From Nipponacmea schrenckii (taxonomy: Eukaryota > Mollusca > Gastropoda > Lottiidae): a stretch of DNA of 64,000 nt. The notes beneath the pieces were generated by a model. That model was not told where the DNA came from. It did no database searches and was given only the letters and a program-made list of their open reading frames with translations. The stretch spans positions 22,413,398-22,477,397 of the forward strand of contig JAUJPP010000003.1 of assembly GCA_030562195.1 (NCBI GenBank), read 5' to 3'. Shown piece after piece: positions 47,421 through 58,486 of this stretch (position 1 is the stretch's first letter; each line of letters starts with the position of its first letter). A program made the position numbers and the translations under genes.

Positions 47421-48263
47421 TACTATTGACAAGTTATTTATAAAACAGTTTTCACTTTTCACCTAGCAGTTATAGACCGGAAGTTACGTAATTACGTCAT
47501 TTGAGGCTAAACCGGAAGTGGAATTTTTTTTTTCACATTTTTTCAAAAATTATAATCATATCGCCTATCAACTGGTAAAGTTTCAAAATTTTACCATTTA
47601 TATTAAAGGAGAAATCACGGTCTGAAATTTTTGCCGATGACCCTTGAATATTGAATTGCAAATCGTGGATAAAATATTTAACCTAATTGCATAAAACCTA
47701 TAATTGTTAGTTGACAAATACATTGAAGTTTTCAAATCTGAAAATCCGGTCAAAATCGAACTGAAAATAAACTTGCTAAAGCAAAAAAATCTGAACTTCC
47801 GGTTCTCACTTCCTGTCAGAGATAGAACTTCCGGTTTTGTTTTATTTGATAATAGAAATCATTCTAAGATCAACTGTAGATTTAGAATTTCTGCACCTTT
47901 TACCAGTTTGTCTGCAAACTCATCCAAGAATTACAAAAAAAAAAAAAAAAAAATAAAATAATCCGAACGATTACAATACGTTTTCGCCAAAGTCGAAATA
48001 CGTAATAAATGTTGTTTTACCGTCTGAAAATAAAACCTTAATCCATCTTTCATTAGACCTATTGTATTTCAATTTAACCAATATATATATAACATCTATC
48101 TAATCTGAATCAATGTTAGAATACCAAATAAGGAGAAACTATTCATTATAACCTTCAAACCTGATCATCAGTAAGTGATCTGAAAGGCAAGTCACAAATC
48201 ATGATCAATCCCTTTATCTTCTCTTATTCCAAACCATGTTAATCTTTCATCTGTGATAATTAA
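47421..48263. other. Non-coding, probably continuing the preceding repeat
   Basis: The text around CCGGAAGTTACGTAATTACG and AACCGGAAGTGG has more CpG than average and looks like transposon-derived sequence. A pure A run of about 18 or more lies near 47,936. No gene is recognised; the 85-codon frame at 47,704-47,961 runs into that A run. Confidence 0.45.
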
Positions 48264-49596
48264 GGGGGTTGACAACTTATCGTTCGAGGTGTATTTCAAT
48301 CAAGAAACGTATTAAGTTTATATCCATTCTATTTGGCATTAAAAAAAACTCATCTTGTAAAAATTCTAGCTCAATCGCTACAGTAGTTTGTCAGAAATCG
48401 GCCCGTAAAGATAATCTATTTATAGAACACAATGGGGTATTCCTATAGACGTACAAATTACGTTGTCAGTTGACATTTTTGAGTACTATGTCATCAGCTT
48501 AACAAACCTTTTCTACGTTTGTCTTCAGATTTGTATTGGGGGAAATCCAGAAGTCATGTGATGTCCCATAAATCATTACGTCACATGTAAACAGAGAAAT
48601 TTTATGATTGGTGGGTAGGGGTGTTTTGACATGTGCTATTCCATTGTTTTAGCACTCCAATTATGTGGTTATCGGTGCATATCGATGTCTAAAAGGTGCT
48701 TAAAGATTTCTACAGCATGAAAGACAATCTTTTAACAACATGATCGTTAATTACGTAAGGTTTACATGTGTTTGCAAAATGTTGAAAAAAACTGCCATTT
48801 TTCCAAAAGCATATCTCGCTTACAATTTTGATGAAATTTGTTGTGATTGCTTGTTATTACTTAAGGATGAAAGCCTATTGAAAATCAGACAAATCGAAAA
48901 ATAAATTGATGAGTTATTGCCCTTGTTCTTGAAAACACATTCATTTTGCGTTCAAAAATGTGTTGTGGACATGATAGAGAGATGGTTTCTGGATGGATTT
49001 TGACCAATTTCGGTGTGTGTTTGTAATCATCCAAGGATGAAGCCTTCTGTCTGTCTGTCTGTCTGTCCGCCTGTCCACAATTGTTGTGAACACGATAGAG
49101 ACCACATTTCTTGATGGATTTTAATGAAGCTTGGAATGAGTCTTTGTAATGATCCAAGGATGAAGCCTATCGAAAATGAAACCAATCGAAAAATATTTAC
49201 TATGAGTTATTGCCCTTGTCCTAAATTCCTTGTAAACACGATAGGGAGCCGGGTTCTGATGGAATTTGGTGGGCGTATTACGATGGGCCATCGCTATTTT
49301 TAAAAAAGCCAACGTGATGTTGTAGAGATACATGTAGACTTGTGTTGTGCAAAATTTCAACCTTCTATATTAAATAGTCTAGTAGATATGCTAATTTTAA
49401 GGAATAATTGACGTTTTTTTGTTCATCTTTCATGCCCTATTCCTCAAAGTTGAAATGTCATAAAGAAATAAATTTTATATTTTTGGATAGCTGAAAGTCC
49501 CCTCTTTCCATTGATATTTAAATATTTCAGATCGGTGGAAAAAAAGTGGTTGAAATCGTCTATTTTTTGTACATAGGTTTAGGGTTGTCAACCCCC
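48264..49596 (+). mobile_element. TTAA-flanked DNA element, copy 1 (1,333 bp)
   Basis: The ends are inverted repeats GGGGGTTGACAAC and GTTGTCAACCCCC. TTAA lies on both sides (48,260-48,263 and 49,597-49,600), which fits TTAA-specific superfamilies such as piggyBac or Kolobok. The outer ~540 bp on the left and ~300 bp on the right match the copy at 55,711-56,711 in reverse orientation, with only small differences. The middle (about 48,805-49,300) is unrelated to that copy and holds GTTATTGCCCTTG units and a CTGT microsatellite. There is no transposase frame, so it is non-autonomous. Confidence 0.92.
48835..49275 (+). repeat. GTTATTGCCCTTG units and (CTGT)n inside the TTAA element
   Basis: There are three partial units with TTAAGGATGAAAGCCTATTG, TCATCCAAGGATGAAGCCT and TGATCCAAGGATGAAGCCTA, each with ATGGATTTT- or GTTATTGCCCTTG-type blocks. 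A run of CTGT repeats at about 49,048-49,078 interrupts the second. The same family occurs at 10.4 and 52.4 kb. Minus-strand frames here are by-products of the repeat. Confidence 0.85.
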
Positions 49597-49600
49597 TTAA

Positions 49601-51512
49601 GAAGATGTTACTTATGGTGTATATTATTTGTGAACAGTATATAGACAATAGTCTTTACATTATGTTTACTTGGAAAAACTTCTTTAGAGTTTTTATTAGT
49701 AATATTTCTTTCAATATAGGCAACTGAGTTAAACTTGTTCTGTTGATCTTTCGTGACGTCTTTTGTAAAGGTTTGATGAAACTAACATTACAAAAAATCA
49801 TATGATTGCAGACATTTCCTCTTATACTTCAATTTGCCAGGAACAAACAGGCAGTTTTTTTTTTCAACTGATTTAATAACAGTTGTATAGTTCTTGTCTC
49901 ACATTCTGTAGATGGTTAACTCTGGGATACAATTATGACATAAAATATTACTGACGGCTTTAAGCAACTAGAAAAATATAATTAGATCATAATAATGTTA
50001 TTAGTTGATTTAATTCTATTATCTGTGTATAATGAAGACAACGAGCTTGAGTTTAATCTCAAACATCCAACAGCAGATTGAGTTAAGATGTACCCAATGA
50101 CTTTTTCAGATTTCGGGGGTTTAAATTACCACTAGCCCAGTAGCTATAAGAGACCAAAACATCCATTGGGCTACTTAAATTCTGGTCAAGGTGGTAATCT
50201 TTCTTTCGTTAACTACTTTCACTTTTTTTTCGAAATTGTAGCCATGCTTTTATTACAAAAAAATATATTAACACCATTTTACCAGTCTTTTCACTTTCAC
50301 AATTGTTATTGGAAACTGGATAGTCTAACGTCATACTCAGCCATGCTTATCTATTATTTCGTTTTGAATTTTGTATCTTGGCCCCTCACCATTTTAATGG
50401 GCTACAAGAAATTGTATTTGAGGGCCCTGTGGGTAGAACAAAGGGAAATTACACTGTGTATTGCCATTAGGACCATTATTAGCTACACCTACTGTACTTT
50501 ACCAGATCAGATTTGTTAGAAAACTAAAACTAACATCTCATAAACCAAGCAACCTACTCATTGGAGTCAAAACCTCATAAAACTCGAGGGAGATCAGGGT
50601 AAATTGGCCTTCAATAAAACTTTTAGAATCATGCAATAAAACTCTTTCATTTGAAAAATGGGAAATTCGTGTTCTAGCCTCCTCCAATAAGACTTTCTTT
50701 TTTAAAGAAATCGGCAAGATTTGATCAAATGGAAAATGGAATCAGTTCACTCTATTTGATCGCTGAAGAAAAGGTTAATTTTCAAGGATTTCTGAAGAAG
50801 TTTTTTCACGTCATGACATAGAATGAGATGGTTCATTATGTTAGGATTTAAAACTCATCAATTGGGGAGAAGGGTAGTCAGAAGTCTTTCGCTCTATTTA
50901 ATTACTTCACTTCTTTTACTGCAACTTCATTTCATTTCCATGCAATGATTTTAAGATTGCTTGTGCTGAAATTGAAATTGGTTCCAATGGTTCAAGTCCT
51001 CTGTTAGCAGGCTCTTTCTTTTTTATTAGATAATGCACTCTAGCACATCTCTTGATTTTAAAGTATGTCTTTTCCCCTTAAGTATCAATTCAGATTCTTT
51101 TGAAGATTGTAGATATTGCCCTTTGAGGTAATTTAGGTCCACACTGGATACTTTAACTGAAAAAATCAAAAATTGATGGTGTTATGCAGTTTCTTAAGAA
51201 ACCATTTATGGGCCAAGTTTGTCCTGCATTGTCTTCTGTGTTTCGAAATTGAAGATTATATATCATGATCCAGTCTAGATGGTGTTTCCATTTCAACCAC
51301 TTTTCATACTTATGGAATTTTGGAACATTCATTCTTGAATTGTCATGAGAGAATTTTTATTCAGATTGTTGAAATGAGAAGTCTATTTTATTTCATTAGT
51401 TAACAAAGTACTAATGTTATTGGTATTTTCAAATGTGGACCATATTCTACATTGTTGTTAGAAAGTGGAGATATAACTTTCCTACACATAACTACATGTA
51501 TGTCTTCTGAGT
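49601..51512. other. Non-coding stretch with the window's longest open frame
   Basis: A 117-codon plus-strand frame at 50,166-50,519 is rich in hydrophobic and aromatic residues but starts at a non-ATG codon and has no recognised domain. It overlaps an inverted-repeat region (TTACCAC..TAGCCCA against TGGGCTA..GTGGTAA, about 50,127-50,200). I treat it as chance or element-derived. Confidence 0.4.
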
Positions 51513-51915
51513 ATAACATTGTCTTATATATGCTTTCTGAAATAATAATAACTGTAGCTGCAAGGATAAATAGAAAAGAAAAAAATTATAGTATTAATAG
51601 AAATACATCCTTGTGTGTGTGTTTTGAAAGATTGTCTCATTTGCACTGACTGAACATACAGTTATTTAGATCTAGCATTTGCTGCTAGGACAAATGGATA
51701 TATTTTATTATTAGATAAACTTTGATGTATCTTTATAACAATGCCTTATTTGCACTAACTGAAGTAGGACTATCCAGATTTAGCCATTTTGCTGCAAGGA
51801 CAATTGTATGTATGTTATTGTTAAACTTGCATGTGTCTTTATAACATTGTCATATTCGCACTAACTGAAAGTAAGGGTGTCTAGATTTAGCTATTTGCTG
51901 CAAGTCCGATAAATA
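51513..51915 (+). repeat. Four tandem copies of a ~106-112-bp unit
   Basis: Unit starts lie near 51,513, 51,625, 51,735 and 51,841. They are marked by ATAACATTGTC-like sequence followed by TTTGCACTAACTGAA, then TAGATTTAGCYATTTGCTGC and AAGGACAA. The first unit is the most diverged (GTAGCTGCAAGGATAAAT). Divergence is high, so this is an old tandem expansion. Confidence 0.78.
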
Positions 51916-53550
51916 TAGATCTGAAATATACATCTATATATCATTTTGTTATAAGTTTGATTTGATAGAAAATCAATATCTGTTTCTTTGTAACCAACCA
52001 ACATCTCCATGTGTCAGTAGCACTCTGTTTGCTCAAAATAATGGGAGATTAAGTTAAGCTTATCTAATAAGAATGACCAATTTATTTTGCGCAATTCTGA
52101 ATAAATATAGGAATTAATCTAGACTTTTTCATTTACTTGACAACCTGGTCTACTGACCTACATCCTAAATAAAGAGCAATCTGTCAAAGTTCTTTGGACT
52201 GATTGAAAAATTGCACCAGAAAGCAGACTCCTATGCACTTTTTGATTACAGATTTAAATTATTGAAACATAATAAAGGATTTTTTTTTGATAACAAAAAA
52301 ATGTTGAACTGATGGTGTCTGAAATCTAAAATCTTTGCACTAATGTCCTTTGGTCCATTGCTGGACATATTTGGACAAAACTTGGTATATGTGTTTATCA
52401 TTTAAGGATAAGCTCTTTTGAAAATCAGAAAAATCAAATGGTAATAAAGATAGTTGTGTCACTGTACTTGGTTTTTTTGGCACACACTTATATAGAGCAA
52501 ACACACCCTTTGTATATATATAGGATAGAGATCTAAAGTATTAAAATATAATCAATATAATATAATCATTAAATAAGCAAGTTACTAATGAAGTTTATAG
52601 AGAAGCTGATCTGGAAGTAATTGAAGTTTATTCAATATTTACTAGGTTTATTGTAGAACCTGTCAGTCTGGAGCAGAATATTCTCCTAGATAATTTCAGA
52701 TGAATAAGGGTTAAATGATGCAATCTTCATCCAATCTAATTACAGAAACACTGGTATTAAATTGAGTGAAAAATGATATGGCTATTGTCAACATTTCATA
52801 GGTTAATTTGGCAAAGGGCAATAACAAAGTAAAAAATATTCTATGGGCTAATTATGGGATTGAGAATGACCAACAGCAGGGTTTACTCCTTGGCTTACTT
52901 GTGTATTGTGTCGGTATATGTGACTGCAAAACTATTTTGGAAATTTTACCCAGATTATAGGGTAAAATCCAGGCATGTGAGACTGGGGATTCAAGGAGAG
53001 TTGAAATAAAATTTCCAACATAACAATGAAAAAATGTGTGGTAGCTGTACTTTTTGATCAGGATAATATTACACCCTCACTGATATACACTTATCTTACA
53101 GATACAATATATAAAAGACAAGATGTTTTCAGGACCTTTGGGATCAATATGAACAAATTGCGATAGTAAGAAAACAAAAAACAGAATACAACTGAAAGCG
53201 TTTTTCCAAATCAGACATTTCGATCAGATTCACTAGGAAGAAAAAGAATATTATTAATTTGTATTAGAATCAATATTTGTGGTAAGGAACCGACATCCCT
53301 CAATCAATATTGATGTTGTAAAATATCCATTAACAGAAGAAAATCTGATTAACATGAACCCTATTTTTGTTTGATTGTTTTTTCTTTCTTCCGAACTTAT
53401 TTTCACATTGGTTAAATGATTTTTTTATCTCTGAAAGCCAATAAATGTTAGCAGATTGAGAAAGTCAAGTTCCTTATTCTAATATTATCTACATAAAAAA
53501 AATAACTAAGAATCATTGTCAGTTTTAGAGCATTTATACTTTAGGTGCGA
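51916..53550. other. Non-coding stretch
   Basis: One decayed GTTATTGCCCTTG-family fragment is present at about 52,355-52,445 (GGACAAAACTTGGTATATG, TTTAAGGATAAGCTCTTTTG, AAAATCAG). Nothing else was recognised. Confidence 0.5.
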
Positions 53551-53564
53551 TTCCCCCCTAAAAC

Positions 53565-53936
53565 GGCGGGAGCTGCGGTGGCTCAGTGGGTTAGACGCTT
53601 GCTCCCAAACCTGAAGGTCCAGGGTTCAATCCCGGCAAAGGTCGAGATGAACTTTCGGATTTTTCAACCCGGTTTCCCCTTGTCAGTGATGCAGGTCAGA
53701 GGGACTGATATGGACAAAGCGTTTAGTCGTTCGGATGGGACAATAAACCGAGGCCCCGTGTGCTACAGGCTGTGCACGTTAAAGATCCCTCGACAGTTGG
53801 AAATCGCAAAAAGAGTAGGCTAATGGCGCTGTCCTGGCAAAATTTCCCTCATTGCACACTACTTGGCGTTTCCCGTCTTCATTAGCCCATAAGGTGCAGA
53901 AGAGTAGGTCGTAAAACTCCATTCATTTCATTTCAT
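53565..53936 (+). mobile_element. tRNA-derived SINE, near-intact, with perfect 14-bp duplication
   Basis: The A box (GGTGGCTCAGTGGGTTAGAC) and B box (CAGGGTTCAATCCCGGC) are well kept and spaced as in tRNA genes. The core carries GTCGAGATGAAC, CAGTGATGCAGGTCAGAGGG, GGGACAATAAACCGAGG and GTGCTACAGGCTGTGCACG. The 3' block CATTAGCCCATAAGGTGCAG leads into a CATTT tail. Exact copies of TTCCCCCCTAAAAC flank it (53,551-53,564 and 53,937-53,950). At 372 bp it is the best copy in the window and the reference for all the fragments. The 92-codon frame inside it is a by-product. It may belong to a known metazoan SINE superfamily; I did not identify the central domain. Confidence 0.96.
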
Positions 53937-54310
53937 TTCCCCCCTAAAACTGCAGGATATGGTCACTGGTTTACAATCAGGATTGTTGAAAGTGCGGCCT
54001 CCCTTATGAAAAGCCTGTAAAAGATCATGTACTAGTAGCCATGCTAGATTTGTTTCACTGATGTTGATAAAATGTGTGTATTAACTTGTAGTGTACTAAA
54101 ATAATATTGTCTGTCTACAGACAAAGTGATTTTTTAATGGTGAAAATATAGAAATATTAATTTTCTCTCGGAAATTAATGACACATTAACCTTGTTATTG
54201 TCTTTAGATATATTTATTGGACATTCAGACTAAGCTGTTATTTTGTTTTAAGTTATCAGTCCGTCTGAAAATAGCAGCCGTGGTTTTTGTCTGATATTCT
54301 CATTTATACC

Positions 54311-54985
54311 ATGGAGGTAGAAGTGGAGGTAACAATTAGAAAGACTAAAGAGGAAGACAGTGGAGGTAACAATTAGAAAGACTACAGAGGTAGACAGTAC
54401 AGGTAGCGAACAACAGTAAGTTTACAGACGAAGACAGTGGAGGTAATGATCAGAAAGACTAAATAGGTACACAATACAGGTAGCGAACAACAGTAAGTCT
54501 ACAGAGGAAGACAGTGGAGGTAACAATGAGTAAGACTACAGAGGTAGACAGTAGAGGTAGTGCTTTGTAAGTCTACAGAGAAAGACAGTGGAGGTAACAA
54601 TTAGAAAGACTACAGAGGTAGACAGTAGAGGTAGTGCTTTATAAGTCTACAGAGGAAGACAGTGGAGGTAACAATTAGAAAGACTACAGAGGTAGACAGT
54701 AGAGGTAGTGCATAGCAAGTCTACAGAGGTAGACAGTAGAGGTAACAATTAGTAGGACTACAGAGGTAGACAGTAGAGGTAGCTTTAGTAAATCTACAGA
54801 GGAAAACAGTGGAGGTAGCTTTAGTAAATCTACAGAGGAAAACAGTGGAGGTAACAATTAGAAAGACTACAAAGATAGACAGTGGAGGTAGCTTTAGTAA
54901 ATCTACAGAGGAAGACAGTGGAGGTAATAACTAGTAAGTCTTCAGAGGTAAATGGTGGTAGTAGCGATTTTTAATTCTATAGAGC
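54311..54985 (+). repeat. 37-bp minisatellite with alternating unit types, about 18 units
   Basis: Units of 36-40 bp begin GTGGAGGTAAC or GTAGAGGTAG and end in CAGAGGAAGACA or CAGAGGTAGACA. One type carries AACAATTAGAAAGACTA, the other AGTGCTTTGTAAGTCTA or AGCTTTAGTAAATCTA. They alternate through much of the array, giving a ~74-bp dimer. The 3' end decays (GGTGGTAGTAGCGATTTTTA). No frame stays open through it. Confidence 0.95.
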
Positions 54986-55706
54986 TTGGCAGTGAATGTA
55001 ATGATTAAAACTACTGGGCTTGTCAGCTTGGCATCTCTTCTGAAAGTCCTAATAACTAATAATCACATGCAAATACTTAAAGTTGCACTAGCATAAGAAA
55101 AAAGCTCACTTTTGTCAGTAGAAAACCTTCAGAAGCAACTATATTTTTACAATTATACAACTTGAAAGATAAAATAAGATACACTAAGCTAAGTAATTAT
55201 TTAGATAAAGAGGGAGTGAAGTCTATGCTTGGTTGAAGATATACTATTTATTCTATTAAAGTTTCATAATCTTCTTTAAAGAACTGAAAAACTTAACAAA
55301 CATAATGTGCATAATTTGTCATGCTTGGCAGTTTGTAATTTTTAAGGTTCTCTTTTATTTCTTTTCTTGTTTGCTCAAGAAAAAAACAAAGGTTTTTTCA
55401 CTATTGTAAGATGTATATCACAGGATTGTAGCCAGATGTGTACATACTAAATGTATAAAGTTGCTTTGTTTATAGCATCTCATTTGATTTGTCATCAACA
55501 TATACAAATACACAAATGATAATACCAGTGATTTTAAACTTCTTAAAAAACTCAATGTTTCTTTAATAATCAAATTCTCCTATATGCTGCCAGTTGTTGA
55601 CCCCTTAAAATGGTGCTGTTCTCAGGATAAAACAGTTAAAAATTTAAAAAAATTTGGGCAAGACTATTTAACATGACTTTTAACCAATTTGTCTACTGTT
55701 GGGATC
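54986..55706. other. Non-coding stretch
   Basis: AT-rich sequence between the minisatellite and the second TTAA element; nothing recognised. Confidence 0.55.
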
Positions 55707-55710
55707 TTAA

Positions 55711-56711
55711 GGGGGTTGACAACCCTAAACCTATGTACAAAAAATAGACGATTTCAACCACTTCTTTTCCACCTATCTGAAATATTTAAATATCAATGGA
55801 AAGAGGGGACTTTCAGCTATCCAAAAATATAAAATTTATTTCTTTATGACATTTCAACTTTGAGAAATAGGGTATGAAAGATGAACGAAAAAAACGTCAA
55901 TTATTCCCTTAAAATTAGCATATCTACATGTACTAGACTATTTAATATAGAAGGTTGAACTTTTGCACAACGCAAGTCTACATGTTTCTCTACAACTTTA
56001 TATGTTGGCTTTTTGGAAAATTTTTGTTTGTTTTGAAGATATTGATAGAAATCAAAATTTTGTGAGTGCATTTACGAAAAATTGAATTTTTAAAAAGCTA
56101 TTCATTTTACAAAAAAAACGTTAAGTTATAGAGGACATCGTAAGCTTTAGTTGAAGCCAAAGAAATCGGAATTTTGGAATAATGGCAGGTTTTTTCAACA
56201 TTTTGCAAACACATGTAAATCTTACGTAATTAACGATCATGTTGATAAAAGATTGTCTTTCATGCTGTATAAATCTTTAAGCACCTTTTAGGCATCGATA
56301 TGAACCAATAACCACACAATTGGAGTGCTAAAACCATGGTTTAGCACATGTTAAAACACCCCTACCCACCAATCATAAAATTTCTCTGTTTACATGTGAC
56401 ATAAAGATTTATGGAAAATCACGTGTCTTCTGGATTCCCCCAATGCAAATCTGATCGACAAACGCAATGTCATCGGACGTAGAAAGGTTTATTTAGCTGA
56501 TGACGTAGTACTCAAAAATGTCAACTGACAACGTAATTTGTACGTCTACATAGAGGATTACCCCATTTTGTTCTATAAATAGATTATCTACTGAAGCGAT
56601 TGAGCTAAAATTTTTACTAGATGAGTTTCTTTTAATGCCAAATAGAATGGATATCAACTTAATACGTTTCTTGATTGAAATACACCTCGAACGATAAGGT
56701 TGTCAACCCCC
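55711..56711 (-). mobile_element. TTAA-flanked DNA element, copy 2 (1,001 bp)
   Basis: It begins GGGGGTTGACAACCC and ends GGTTGTCAACCCCC, with TTAA at 55,707-55,710 and 56,712-56,715. Reverse-complemented, its first ~540 bp and last ~300 bp match copy 1 closely, including TTATCGTTCGAGGTGTATTT, TTACGTTGTCAGTTGACA and GATTGGTGGGTAGGGGTG. Its core (about 56,010-56,180) is a ~170-bp T-rich block with no counterpart in copy 1. There is no transposase. It is in the opposite orientation to copy 1, 6.1 kb away. Confidence 0.92.
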
Positions 56712-58417
56712 TTAATAATTGATCTACACAAATTATTCTATTACATTCTATTGACTTTATATAGAATCAGACTGATCTAACGTTATCACTGTCCATACCA
56801 GTGCTTTCTGATGATTATTAGTAGGCCCCTATAATCCCATTATCAATGAAATGATCAATTATCATTAATACTGCCAATATAATGTAAAAAATTTAAATTC
56901 TTTTTTAATTGAAGTTTTTATGGGTCTACATTAAGCTTGTCCCTTAGGAAAAAAATGTTTAAGTGAAAAGAAATTTTTTTTCACAAAGTTTAAAATGTAC
57001 CCTAGAGAGTCCACACTGCTTGCTACATTGTACTTGCATTAAATGAAAAGCTGCTATTGTTAAAATTGTTCTTTTCAGGACTTGTTTCAGCTAATTGATT
57101 GTTATGTGTTTTAAAATTGTTTGTTAAATGAATGGTTGTAACAATGAGACAAACTACATATCCTCATGTTGAAATGGAAAGTCTTTTGAGCAATCTTAGA
57201 AGATTGAAGACTATGTTTAGGTGATGCAGTAAGGTTTTTCCTGGGAAGTAAGATGGGCAGAGGCGGTTTCATGCCTGTATATAGGGGATGATTGTTTCTT
57301 TGGGGGTTTCACAGTTGCAGGAGAAGATAGTACAGAACAATAAAGTATTCCTATTTACTACTGGCCTATATAGAATTATTTAATTACTATGAATTTGTGG
57401 CTTTTGTTTTTGTATAATAGTCCTTTATAGGACTCTTAATTGAATTGACCCTCAGTTTAACAAAATTTTGTATCTGAATCCTGAGTCTAATTTGCCAAGG
57501 GAGGTAAATGATGATTGACAAGACACTGAGTTTGGATTAATTTAGTCCCTTATTACCAGTCTTGTTTAAGAAAAGGCAATCATAGGAACTCACTAATCTA
57601 TTAACAAACTTGAGACTGTCCATACTCTTGTAAGCCAAATGACAAATTAACTTCACAGAGCTCAAAATGGCTGAGCAAGGTTGTAACATGTTTCTCAACT
57701 AGGTCTACATCTGACATTTCTAGCGGCCTTGTTGTGAAAAAGCATCTAAATTGTTAAGTGGGCAAGTGGAAGTTTCAACACTTGCAAAACCTTGATTGAC
57801 TTTGTAATTTTTCAATAAGACACATTCATATTCTAGACTGCTTACAGATAGGACAATTAGAGCTGTATCTTGTTAGAAATTGAGTTACTGAACTAGCTGA
57901 TAGGATCTGTAGATGGAAAAAGATTTCTAGGTCAATTCTTGGTAATTTCTATTATATGATGTTCATTGAATAGCAACCATTGTTCAAGGATCATCTAAGC
58001 ATGACAGCTAAACAATGGTTTTGGCCCATCATTGAATTAGTTAGCCCAGAAAGCCTGTCAATAAGGAATATTCTAATGTTGACTTCCACATCAATAGATG
58101 GATTACTGCAGCTTCACTGAATCTGGGAATGAAATCAGGAATTTAATAATAGGTCACAAAATTAGTTAGGTTGATTAAGCTATTTAGAAGTTGCTTGATG
58201 AACTAGAATGAGAACAAACTAGAACAACTGTAAAGGTCTATAATTCATAATTATTTTTTTCTTAAAAAGGAAGGGTAAGGGGATCCAAACTAATATGAAT
58301 GTCTTGGATACCATTAGATTCACAAGACAATTTTGGTCAAATAGGAATTTGAACTGTTTGCATTCAAGCAAGCCGTGGGAATTCAATCATTTTATCCGAA
58401 ACATTGTTTGTTTGTTA

Positions 58418-58486
58418 CATCATCATAAATTTGTAAATCTAATCATCATAAATTTGTGAATCTTATCATCATAAATTGTGGATCTA
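58418..58486 (+). repeat. 23-bp tandem repeat, three copies
   Basis: ATCATCATAAATTTGTAAAT, ATCATCATAAATTTGTGAAT and ATCATCATAAATTGTGGATC follow each other with a 23-bp period. Confidence 0.88.

Noticed and set aside
48885..49360. Minus-strand frames with RTRAITH repeats as a protein
   Set aside because: The repeated residues come from the GTTATTGCCCTTG repeat units and CTGT microsatellite in the TTAA element.
50166..50519. Longest open frame in the window (117 codons, plus strand)
   Set aside because: It lacks an ATG start, has no recognisable domain, is dominated by residues expected from T-rich DNA and overlaps inverted-repeat sequence. Chance or element-derived is more likely.
53545..53823. 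92-codon frame and tRNA-like sequence as a gene or tRNA
   Set aside because: The frame lies in a SINE with a perfect target-site duplication. The tRNA-like part is its Pol III head and does not fold as a tRNA.
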